Source: CAXBCP01 sp963974055 (lineage in GTDB: Bacteria; Pseudomonadota; Alphaproteobacteria; MPNO01; UBA830). From it: a stretch of DNA of 64,000 nt. A program made the position numbers and the translations under genes. Within the stretch, counting starts at the first letter, position 1; each line of letters opens with the position of its first letter. The stretch spans positions 214,057 through 278,056 of the forward strand of contig CAXBCP010000001.1 in NCBI GenBank assembly GCA_963974055.1. The letters run 5' to 3'. The notes beneath the pieces were generated by a model, which saw only the letters and a program-made list of their open reading frames with translations, was not told the origin of the DNA and searched no databases. Of this stretch, positions 35,955-43,295 are shown piece by piece.

Positions 35955-37538
35955 ATGCAGTCCGGCACCGATGGCGAAGACGTCGAAGCGACCGCTTCGG
36001 CAACGGCGTCGCCTGTCAGCGATATGGCCGTTTCGGAACGATGGCGCTTGGCATTGATCGCCGTGTCGGTCGCGATCGTCGGATTGTGCGCCGTCTTCTG
36101 GGGCACCGCCAGCCAGATGGTCGAAACGTGGTACGAATCCGCGACGTTCAACCATGGCTTCATGATCGTTCCGATATGCGGCTGGCTTATCTGGGAGCGC
36201 CGGGAGGCGATCGTGAAATATGTCCCGAAACCCGATTTCCGGGGTCTTGGGATTATTGCGGTCTGCATGGTCATATGGACCGTCGCGGATGCGGCAAGCG
36301 TTCAGTCCATCATGCAGTTCGCGCTGGTCGGAATGATCCAGGGGGCCGTACTGACCGTGCTCGGCTGGCGCCTGGTCCGGGCGATGCTGTTTCCGCTCGT
36401 GTTCCTGTTTTTTGCCGTTCCGTTCGGCGACTTTCTGATTCCGACATTGCAGGACGTGACCGCGGCGATGGTCGTCGAGGGTCTGCGGATAATCGACATC
36501 CCGGTCTTTATCGACGGCGTTTTTCTGTCGATTCCAAGCGGCAACTTCGAAGTCGCCGAGGCCTGTTCCGGGGTGCGTTTCCTTATCGCGACGATCGCGC
36601 TGGGCTGTCTGTTTGCCAATCTCAGCTTCCGCACCCCGCTGCGCAGGTCGATCATCCTGTTTCTCGCCGTCCTTGTGCCGATTGTCGCCAACGGGATTCG
36701 CGCCTTCGGCATCGTTTATATCGCACACATCACCGATCATACGGTTGCCGTCGGGGTCGATCACCTGGTGTACGGGTGGATATTCTTCGCGTTCGTCACG
36801 ATCGTATTGCTGGCGATCGGGATGACGTTTCGCGAAACCGATGGCGACAATGAAATTTACATGCCGACCGACGATGACCGCGTTGCCGGCCGGTTCAGCA
36901 ATCCGAAAGGGCTGATCGCCGGTGCGGTAGCGTCTCTGGCAATTGCGGTGGTCGGTCCGGCCTATGCCGGTGTGATGCTTGAACGCGGCGTGGTAAGGGT
37001 TATTGCGCCGCTGGCGGCGCCCGCCGTCGGGAACGGCTGGGAGCCGGTCGGCAAGGCGGAGACTGCGTGGCGGCCGAAATTTATCGGCGCAGATGCCGAA
37101 CTGATGACGTCGTACCGGAAGTCGGGCGCGCGGGTGCATCTGTATATGGCCTATTACACCCATCAACGGCAGGGCGCGGAGCTCGTCAATTTCGCCAATA
37201 CATCCGTCGATCGGAACTGGCAGCGGTCGGGAAGCGGATTCACCCCGGTCCAGATCGGCAGTACCGACCAGGTGGTGAAATCGACCCGGTTGCTGGGGCG
37301 CAACAGTCGTCGTCTGGTCTGGGAATGGTACTGGATCGGCGGGAATTTCACCTCGGACCGGTATTTTGCGAAGGTTTACGAAGCGATTGCCAAACTTTTC
37401 GGTCGGCACAAGGAAGCCGCGGCCATCGTCGTGGCTGCCGATTTCGACGAAAGCGTCGCCGACGCCGACCGAACCCTGCGGGACTTTCTCGCCAATCTCG
37501 GCAGCATCGAAGAGACGCTGCATAAATCAACGCGATGA
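35955..37538 (+). CDS. xrtA: Exosortase A fused to an EpsI domain
   Basis: This is 527 aa from the ATG at 35955; GTG at 35946 or 35910 would add 3 or 15 residues. The N-terminal ~290 residues are the 8-TM exosortase domain. Catalytic residues are visible: Cys in VAEACSGVRF (about residue 204), Arg in VANGIRAFGI and His in DHLVYGW. After a linker with FRETDGDNEIYMPTDD and another membrane helix, the C-terminal ~180 residues are an EpsI domain (GNGWEPVGKAETAWRP, LYMAYYTHQRQGAELVNFAN). The enzyme cleaves C-terminal sorting signals on secreted proteins in the inner membrane. Confidence 0.95.
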   Translation: MQSGTDGEDVEATASATASPVSDMAVSERWRLALIAVSVAIVGLCAVFWGTASQMVETWYESATFNHGFMIVPICGWLIWERREAIVKYVPKPDFRGLGIIAVCMVIWTVADAASVQSIMQFALVGMIQGAVLTVLGWRLVRAMLFPLVFLFFAVPFGDFLIPTLQDVTAAMVVEGLRIIDIPVFIDGVFLSIPSGNFEVAEACSGVRFLIATIALGCLFANLSFRTPLRRSIILFLAVLVPIVANGIRAFGIVYIAHITDHTVAVGVDHLVYGWIFFAFVTIVLLAIGMTFRETDGDNEIYMPTDDDRVAGRFSNPKGLIAGAVASLAIAVVGPAYAGVMLERGVVRVIAPLAAPAVGNGWEPVGKAETAWRPKFIGADAELMTSYRKSGARVHLYMAYYTHQRQGAELVNFANTSVDRNWQRSGSGFTPVQIGSTDQVVKSTRLLGRNSRRLVWEWYWIGGNFTSDRYFAKVYEAIAKLFGRHKEAAAIVVAADFDESVADADRTLRDFLANLGSIEETLHKSTR

Positions 37539-37591
37539 TGACCGCCGGGCCGGATAGCCGCCTATCCCGCGGCAATGGAGACAAATTGTAA

Positions 37592-39526
37592 ATGTGCGGA
37601 ATTACAGGCCTGTTCGACACCGTCGGTCGCAGCGAGATCGATCGCGGTTTGTTGACGCGCATGAATGACAGCCATCGTCACAGGGGCCCGGACGGAGACG
37701 GTGTGTTCCTGGACGACGGTATCGGCCTGGGACACCGCCGGCTTTCGATTATCGACCTTTCGGGCGGCGCGCAGCCGTTGTTCAACGAAGACGAATCCGT
37801 CGTCGTCGTCTTTAACGGCGAGATCTATAATTTTCAGGAGCTTTCCAAGGAGCTGATCGAAGCCGGTCACCGGTTCCGGACCCACAGCGACACCGAAGTC
37901 ATCGTGCATGCCTGGGAAGAATGGGGACAGGCCTGCGTCGACCGTTTCCGCGGCATGTTCGCCTTTGCGCTTTGGGACCGGAAGAAAGAAACGCTGTTCC
38001 TGGTGCGCGACCGTCTCGGGATCAAGCCCCTGTATTATGCGGTCCTCCCCAACGGGACCCTTATTTTCGGTTCCGAGCTGAAATCGCTGCTGCTGCATCC
38101 GGCCTTCGAGCGGAAACTGGACCCGACCGCGGTCGAGGAGTATTTCGCCTATGGATACGTTCCCGACCCGAAAACCATCTATGCCGGCGCGCACAAGCTT
38201 GCTCCCGGCCATCTGATCAAGTGGCGCCGGGGCGACAGCCGCCCGCGGCCGCAAAAGTACTGGGATATCAGCTTCGATCCGTCGGACCACCGGGACGAAG
38301 GCGAAATCTGCGAAGACCTGATCGAACAGATGCGCGAAGCGGTAAAACTGCGGATGATCGCCGATGTGCCGCTCGGCGCGTTCCTGTCCGGCGGGGTGGA
38401 TTCCAGCGCCGTTGTCGCGATGATGGCGGGCGAGGACAGCGATCCGGTGAATTCCTGCTCGATATCCTTCGCAGACCCGAAGTTCGACGAATCCCGATAT
38501 GCCCAGACGGTGGCCGACCGGTACGGAACGGATCATTTCGTCGACCAGGTCGATCCCGACGCCTTCGATCTCGTAGACCGTCTGGCGAATATGTATGACG
38601 AACCGTTCGCGGATTCATCCGCGATGCCGACTTACCGGGTATGCGAACTGGCCCGCAAACGGGTTACCGTCGCCCTTTCCGGCGATGGCGGCGACGAAAT
38701 CTTCGCCGGTTACCGCCGCTACCGATGGCATGATTATGAGGAACGGGTCAGAGGGATTTTACCCGATGCGATCCGCAAGCCGCTCTTCGGGTTTCTCGGC
38801 GCCGCCTATCCGAAAATGGATTGGGCGCCGAAACCGCTGCGGGCGAAATCGACCCTTCAGGCGATCGGGCGCGATACGGTAGGCGGTTTTTTCCACAGCG
38901 TGTCCGTGTTGTACGACGGCGTCCGGCAGCCCATCTACAGCGATGCGTTTCGCAACGATCTCCAAGGGTACCACGCGCGGGAGGTGCTCGATAACGTCAT
39001 GGCAGATGCGCCGGCCGACGACCATACGTCCCGCGTGCAATACGCCGATCTCAAGACCTATTTGCCGGGCGATATTCTGACCAAGGTCGACCGGGCGAGC
39101 ATGGCACATTCGCTGGAAGTGCGTGTGCCGTTGCTCGATCACAAATTCGTCGAATGGTCGGCGCGGCTTCCGTCCGCGCTCAAGCTGCGTGGCCGCGAAG
39201 GGAAGTATATTTTCAAGAAAGCGCTGGAACCGCATCTCGGCAATGACATCCTCTACCGTTCCAAGATGGGATTTTCCGTACCGCTGGGCACCTGGTTCAG
39301 GGGACCGCTCAGGGAACGGGTCGAGACGGCGCTGTGCGGAGAGACACTGGCGGATACGGGCATGTTCGACGTAAACCAGTTGAAGACAATCGTTTCCGAG
39401 CACCAGTCGGGCGTGCGCGAACATTCTGCGGTCATGTGGGCGCTGCTGATGTTTGAGAGTTTTCTCCGGCAGGTGCACAATGAGGCTGGAATACCGGAAA
39501 ATGTTTCGAACCCGGCGGATGCCTGA
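37592..39526 (+). CDS. Glutamine-hydrolysing amidotransferase 1, XrtA-associated (AsnB family)
   Basis: This 644-aa AsnB-type enzyme has an intact glutaminase: Cys2 in MCGITGLFDT, the NGE loop in VVVFNGEIYNFQEL, and the Asp loop RDRLGIKPLYYA. The synthetase domain has FLSGGVDSSAV and ALSGDGGDEIFAGYRRY. It should transfer ammonia from glutamine to a carboxylate, presumably on a sugar or peptide of the EPS pathway. It closes the core block, 53 nt after xrtA, and is joined to the serine protease gene by TGAATG. Compare the glutaminase-defective paralogue at 23764-25647. Confidence 0.93.
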   Translation: MCGITGLFDTVGRSEIDRGLLTRMNDSHRHRGPDGDGVFLDDGIGLGHRRLSIIDLSGGAQPLFNEDESVVVVFNGEIYNFQELSKELIEAGHRFRTHSDTEVIVHAWEEWGQACVDRFRGMFAFALWDRKKETLFLVRDRLGIKPLYYAVLPNGTLIFGSELKSLLLHPAFERKLDPTAVEEYFAYGYVPDPKTIYAGAHKLAPGHLIKWRRGDSRPRPQKYWDISFDPSDHRDEGEICEDLIEQMREAVKLRMIADVPLGAFLSGGVDSSAVVAMMAGEDSDPVNSCSISFADPKFDESRYAQTVADRYGTDHFVDQVDPDAFDLVDRLANMYDEPFADSSAMPTYRVCELARKRVTVALSGDGGDEIFAGYRRYRWHDYEERVRGILPDAIRKPLFGFLGAAYPKMDWAPKPLRAKSTLQAIGRDTVGGFFHSVSVLYDGVRQPIYSDAFRNDLQGYHAREVLDNVMADAPADDHTSRVQYADLKTYLPGDILTKVDRASMAHSLEVRVPLLDHKFVEWSARLPSALKLRGREGKYIFKKALEPHLGNDILYRSKMGFSVPLGTWFRGPLRERVETALCGETLADTGMFDVNQLKTIVSEHQSGVREHSAVMWALLMFESFLRQVHNEAGIPENVSNPADA

Positions 39527-40381
39527 ATGACCCAAGAACTTTTCGCCACTGTTTACCGCATGTATGCGCCGTCGGCATGTCGCGCGGCGAAACTTCTTCG
39601 CCAGGTGTTGGCGGGAGCGGCGACCTGTTTGTGCATTTTGGTCGCTTCGGGGGCGCCGGTTGCCGCTGACGACGCGCTGGTGGATACGATCGTGCAGATC
39701 AAACCGAGCATTGTGGGTGTCGGCACTTTCCAGGAAATCCGCCGTCCGCCGTCCAATCTGCTTGGCACCGGTTTCAACGTGATCGACGACCGGCACATCC
39801 TGACGAATTCCCATGTTCTGCCCAAATCGATTAAAAATTCCCGGCGCGAATATTACTGCATTTTCGTTGGCACTGGCCGAAGCGCGAAAATCGTGCGGGT
39901 CAGCGTTGTCATGCGCGACGAGGCGCATGACCTTGCGCTGCTGCGGGCGGACCGGCCCCTTACGTCCAAACCGCTCCGGTTGCGGTCGGCGGTCAACGCC
40001 AGGGAAGGGATGTCCGTGGCGTTTACCGGCTTTCCGATCGGGGCGGTGCTCGGTCTTTATCCGGTAACCCACCGCGGCATGATTTCGGCGAAAACCCCCA
40101 TTGCGATTCCGCAGGCATCGCCAAAGCGGCTCGATCCCAAAATGATAAAGCGGCTGCGGGGCAGTTTCGAGGTCTTTCAACTCGACGCGACCGCCTATCC
40201 CGGCAATAGCGGCAGCCCGTTATACGACCCGAACAATGGCGACGTCGTGGGCATCGTCAGCAGCGTTTTTGTAAAGTCTTCCAAGGAAAAGGCGCTGTCC
40301 GATCCCAGCGGCATAACCTATGCCATCCCGTCGGACGTCGCTATTCAGCTCCTGCAAAGAGCAGGTTTGCTCAAACCCTGA
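39527..40381 (+). CDS. Exported trypsin-like serine protease
   Basis: This 284-aa protein follows the amidotransferase directly (stop and start abut as TGAATG). An N-terminal hydrophobic signal (VLAGAATCLCILVASGAPVAA) precedes a trypsin-like domain. The catalytic residues are readable: His in ILTNSHVLP, Asp in EAHDLALLRAD and Ser in YPGNSGSPLYD. It lacks an obvious PDZ domain, so it is shorter than DegP. It probably works in the periplasm, perhaps on proteins of the XrtA pathway. It is convergent with the putative substrate gene at 40425-41378. Confidence 0.87.
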   Translation: MTQELFATVYRMYAPSACRAAKLLRQVLAGAATCLCILVASGAPVAADDALVDTIVQIKPSIVGVGTFQEIRRPPSNLLGTGFNVIDDRHILTNSHVLPKSIKNSRREYYCIFVGTGRSAKIVRVSVVMRDEAHDLALLRADRPLTSKPLRLRSAVNAREGMSVAFTGFPIGAVLGLYPVTHRGMISAKTPIAIPQASPKRLDPKMIKRLRGSFEVFQLDATAYPGNSGSPLYDPNNGDVVGIVSSVFVKSSKEKALSDPSGITYAIPSDVAIQLLQRAGLLKP

Positions 40382-40424
40382 AGCATTGCGGGGCTGCCGG
40401 CCAATCGTCCAGTTCGAACCGGTA

Positions 40425-41378
40425 TCAGGCCTGTGCACTCAGCCGCCAGATAATCCAGATGATCGAAAACAGACCGAGCGCTGCCAGTGTAATCGGCGAC
40501 TGGATGAACGGCAGTATGTTGTCTTCCAGAAAGGCGATGACGCGTTGCAGCGCGTTCGATTTTCCGCCGAGCTGTTTCGGCGGTTCTTTACCGCCGGCGC
40601 CGCCGGTTGTCCGCTGGACTGTGCCGGAGGGCCTCAGGGGCTGATCGCCCTGGGCGAATTTGATCGCAGTGCCCCCGTTCAGGTCTACGACGAAGAAGCT
40701 GTTATTTTCCTGCAGGTGCAACAGCGCGAAATCGCCGAATCCGGCGATCGAAAAGGTCACCATGCCGTCAGTCGTCTGTTCAGGGTTGAGAAGCGTGACG
40801 ACCAGGTCGGTCACCGTCGCATCGATCACCGAAGCGATCAGCCCGCCGCTGGCGCTTTGCCCGCCCCCGCTTTCGCCGCCCGGTGCGGCTTCGCCGGGCA
40901 CGGAATTTACAAGTGCGCGCACGATATCTGCCGTCGAGCCGGTCGATTCCCCGGCCGTTGCACCGGTATTTTCCCGGGGGTCGGAAAGCGCCTGGTTTTC
41001 CGCGCCGCCGGTCAGTTCGTCACGGACCGTCCGCGTCAGGTCATTGTCCTCGGCCCCCTGCAGTCCGCTCGTGCCCTGATCGCCGATAATCGTGAAGCCG
41101 GAACCGGCCGCCCCGCCGATTTCCGTATTATTCGAGATTTCGGGCGGTGTGGCGCCCAGGCTTCCGGCGGGCGGCACCCGTGGGGCCGTCAGCGGGGCCT
41201 GAAGACCCGGTTGCGCCGATTGCAGGATTGTGGGTCCGGACAGGACGGTATTCTGAACTGCCGTAAGCATCATCGATACTGCGATCGCCTGCAGCGGGAG
41301 GATCAAACCCCGCACCTTTAGTTTCAGCTCATTGAAAATGGCTGTAGCTGTTATTTTCGACTGGTTGTCTTGGCGCAT
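40425..41378 (-). CDS. Secreted two-membrane-segment protein, possible non-canonical XrtA substrate
   Basis: This 317-aa protein is not a family I recognise. Residues ~23-45 are hydrophobic (GLILPLQAIAVSMMLTAV), fitting a signal peptide. A Gly/Ser/Thr/Pro/Asn-rich middle follows, with low-complexity stretches and a small beta-like region (VTFSIAGFGDFALLHLQ, FFVVDLNGGTAIKF). After a basic Gly/Lys/Pro linker, the C-terminus has SPITLAALGLFSIIWIIWR then LSAQA. That tail looks like a sorting signal: a Pro-containing turn, a hydrophobic helix and an Arg. It lacks the VPEP motif and the usual basic cluster. The gene is convergent with the protease. Confidence 0.6.
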   Translation of the reverse strand: MRQDNQSKITATAIFNELKLKVRGLILPLQAIAVSMMLTAVQNTVLSGPTILQSAQPGLQAPLTAPRVPPAGSLGATPPEISNNTEIGGAAGSGFTIIGDQGTSGLQGAEDNDLTRTVRDELTGGAENQALSDPRENTGATAGESTGSTADIVRALVNSVPGEAAPGGESGGGQSASGGLIASVIDATVTDLVVTLLNPEQTTDGMVTFSIAGFGDFALLHLQENNSFFVVDLNGGTAIKFAQGDQPLRPSGTVQRTTGGAGGKEPPKQLGGKSNALQRVIAFLEDNILPFIQSPITLAALGLFSIIWIIWRLSAQA

Positions 41379-41398
41379 TTTGATAGGAATTCGTGATC

Positions 41399-41413
41399 CT
41401 GTAATTTTTACAG
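41399..41413 (-). promoter_or_regulatory. Perfect 15-bp palindrome, candidate operator of the putative substrate gene
   Basis: CTGTAA-TTT-TTACAG is a perfect inverted repeat with a 3-nt centre. It ends 21 bp before the start codon of the leftward gene at 41378. Spacing and symmetry fit a dimeric regulator site. A T-run lies only in the short centre, so it does not look like a terminator. No known regulator is assigned. Confidence 0.45.
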
Positions 41414-41489
41414 CACACCGGGAAGATAGAATTTACGGGCACGCGTTGCTATTAAAAGTTCGCAATCCGGCTGTTTCGGAATATTGACG

Positions 41490-41522
41490 TTGGTTAAAAC
41501 ACGTTTAATTGCCGTTAACCAA
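41490..41522. promoter_or_regulatory. 8-bp inverted repeats TTGGTTAA / TTAACCAA with 17-nt spacer
   Basis: TTGGTTAA at 41490-41497 is repeated inverted at 41515-41522, in the gap between the leftward putative substrate gene and tRNA-Val. The arms are perfect. It could be an operator or a hairpin; nothing in the sequence decides between them. Confidence 0.3.
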
Positions 41523-41580
41523 ACCGTGGAACAGTAGTATTTCGGGCGAGGTGCATTATGAAAGCCATCCTATTGCGCGT

Positions 41581-41610
41581 TTGTTTACAAATTTGCGCCT
41601 GAATGATAAT
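41581..41610 (+). promoter_or_regulatory. Probable sigma-70 promoter of tRNA-Val
   Basis: TTGTTT (41581-41586) and GATAAT (41605-41610) are separated by 18 bp. A start about 7 nt after the -10 would lie about 4 nt before the mature tRNA 5' end. The -35 is weak, so confidence is moderate. Confidence 0.4.
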
Positions 41611-41620
41611 CGTTTGCAAC

Positions 41621-41695
41621 AGGCGTATAGCTCAGTGGTAGAGCGCTGCCATTACATGGCGGATGTCGGGGGTTCAATTCCTTCTGCGCCTACCA
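41621..41695 (+). tRNA. tRNA-Val(UAC)
   Basis: This is a full 75-nt cloverleaf with encoded CCA. The acceptor arm AGGCGTA pairs with TGCGCCT, with one G-T pair. The D arm is GCTC/GAGC. The anticodon stem CTGCC/GGCGG encloses the loop ATTACAT, giving anticodon TAC (Val, GUA codons). The T arm GGGGG/CCTTC has the loop TTCAATT. It stands between the putative substrate gene and the sugar transferase gene, unlinked to other RNA genes. Confidence 0.93.
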
Positions 41696-41789
41696 CTTCG
41701 AGAATATCATTCCATCGGCCTCCGGATAAGCAATTGCAATCATTGGAGAAACCGGCATTATCCTGATGTTCGACCGGATGGGTTAGCTT

Positions 41790-41819
41790 TTGGATTCCCG
41801 CTGCGCCCGCTTGTATAAT
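41790..41819 (+). promoter_or_regulatory. Strong sigma-70-like promoter of the sugar transferase-prsK-prsR operon
   Basis: TTGGAT (41790-41795) and a consensus TATAAT (41814-41819) are 18 bp apart. A start near 41826 would give an ~80-nt leader to the ATG at 41907. It is the best promoter match I found in the window and faces the priming transferase. Confidence 0.6.
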
Positions 41820-41906
41820 GGCCGGGTGCCGTTCCGGTGCAAATTTTCCGTGACCGCCGCCTTGGCGGCGTCCAATAGTCCGCCCGTCGTGCGGGAGAAT
41901 GAGTAG

Positions 41907-43295
41907 ATGGTCCGCCTTTTCCGTCATTATGTCCCGGGTTCGTTGCTTCTGATTGGAATGATCGAGCATCTGTTCCTGATTTTTGCGATCTACATCGCCC
42001 TGTTCCTGCGATGGGCCGATGCGGAAAATATCTCGGTGACGTTAAAGGTCCACCTGCCTGAAGCAATTACGTTTGCGACGATTTTCACGTTCACCATGTT
42101 TGCGCTCGGGCTTTACAACAAGGACCATGCAGGTGCGCTGGGAACCGTCTTCACGCGGCTCCTGTTCAGTTTTCTTATGGGATTTATCGCCCTTGCGCTG
42201 ATTTTCTACGTTTATCCGGATCTCGTGATCTGGCGTAGCTCGTTCGCAATCGCTTTCGTGATCGGTATCGCGGGGATCATGCTCATCAGATGGACCTTTC
42301 TCCGTGTTGCAGATATCGAGACGTTCAAGCGCCGGGTGCTTGTTCTCGGGGTCGGTGAAAAAGCGGCTCGGATCGAAAAACTGGAAGAGGGCGGTGGCTC
42401 GCACGGCTTCAAGGTCGTTGGTTTCGTGCCGATCAGCGATCGCGAGATCAAAATCGCCGAAGCACGGAATTTGTGGGGGAACATGTCGCTGGTGAACCTT
42501 TGCGCCGAAAAGGGCGTCGAGGAAATTGTCGTGGCGGTCGATGAACGCCGCGGCGGCATGCCGACCGGAGCATTGCTCGACTGCAAGCTGGAAGGCGTCA
42601 CCGTCACCGATTATTCAACCTTCTGGGAGCGGGAAACCGGCAAGGTCGACCTCGATGCGCTTCATCCGAGCTGGCTGATCTTTTCCGACGGATTCGTTGG
42701 CGGTTGGCTGCAGGCCATGCTGAAACGGATATTCGATGTCGTTGCAAGCCTTACCCTGCTTGTTGCAGCGCTTCCGGTTCTGGTGATAACGGGTATTCTC
42801 GTCCGGTTCGAAAGCCCGGGTCCTGTCTTCTATCGTCAGGAACGCGTCGGACTGAACGGCAAGACCTTCATGCTGCTCAAATTCCGCAGCATGCGCAGCG
42901 ACGCCGAAGCGGACGGCGTCCCGCGCTGGGCGGCGGTGAACGATAGCAGAATTACCCGCCTGGGCAGCTTTATCCGCAAGACACGAATTGATGAAATCCC
43001 GCAGATTTTTAACGTCCTCAAAGGCGAGATGAGTTTTATCGGCCCGCGCCCTGAACGGCCGTTCTTCGTCGATCAGCTCCACGAGGCAATCCCGTACTAT
43101 CTTGAACGTCATCGTGTGAAGCCGGGCATCAGCGGCTGGGCCCAGCTCAATTATCCGTACGGCGCGTCGATCGAGGATTCGAAGGAAAAATTCCAGTTCG
43201 ACCTCTATTACATCAAGAATTACAGCCTGTTTCTCGATCTGATTGTGCTGATCCAGACCTTCCGTATCGTCCTCTGGCCAAACGGTGTCCGCTGA
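41907..43295 (+). CDS. Priming sugar transferase (undecaprenyl-phosphate phosphotransferase), XrtA type
   Basis: This 462-aa protein has four N-terminal membrane helices, a CoA-binding-like middle domain (RVLVLGVGEKAARIEKLEEGG, EIVVAVDERRGGMP), a fifth helix (LTLLVAALPVLVITG) and the catalytic bacterial sugar transferase domain: SPGPVFYRQERVGLNGK, FMLLKFRSMRSDAE, TRLGSFIRKTRIDEIPQI, FIGPRPERPFF and KPGISGWAQLNYPYG. It moves the first sugar phosphate to the lipid carrier, starting EPS assembly. A good GGGAG ribosome site precedes the ATG. It overlaps prsK by 11 nt. Confidence 0.95.
   Translation: MVRLFRHYVPGSLLLIGMIEHLFLIFAIYIALFLRWADAENISVTLKVHLPEAITFATIFTFTMFALGLYNKDHAGALGTVFTRLLFSFLMGFIALALIFYVYPDLVIWRSSFAIAFVIGIAGIMLIRWTFLRVADIETFKRRVLVLGVGEKAARIEKLEEGGGSHGFKVVGFVPISDREIKIAEARNLWGNMSLVNLCAEKGVEEIVVAVDERRGGMPTGALLDCKLEGVTVTDYSTFWERETGKVDLDALHPSWLIFSDGFVGGWLQAMLKRIFDVVASLTLLVAALPVLVITGILVRFESPGPVFYRQERVGLNGKTFMLLKFRSMRSDAEADGVPRWAAVNDSRITRLGSFIRKTRIDEIPQIFNVLKGEMSFIGPRPERPFFVDQLHEAIPYYLERHRVKPGISGWAQLNYPYGASIEDSKEKFQFDLYYIKNYSLFLDLIVLIQTFRIVLWPNGVR

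Noticed and set aside
35565..37523. Long open frame of 652 codons on the - strand
   Set aside because: It is antisense to xrtA, whose catalytic motifs are unambiguous; the reverse translation has no domain.
41430..41450. GGCACGCGTTGC resembling a -24/-12 element near 41438
   Set aside because: The GG-to-GC distance is two bases too short for sigma-54, and it faces the tRNA rather than an XrtA gene.
41509..41766. Small open frame of 85 codons on the + strand
   Set aside because: It runs through the tRNA-Val gene; the peptide QQAYSSVVERCHYMADVGG is a tRNA read-through product.
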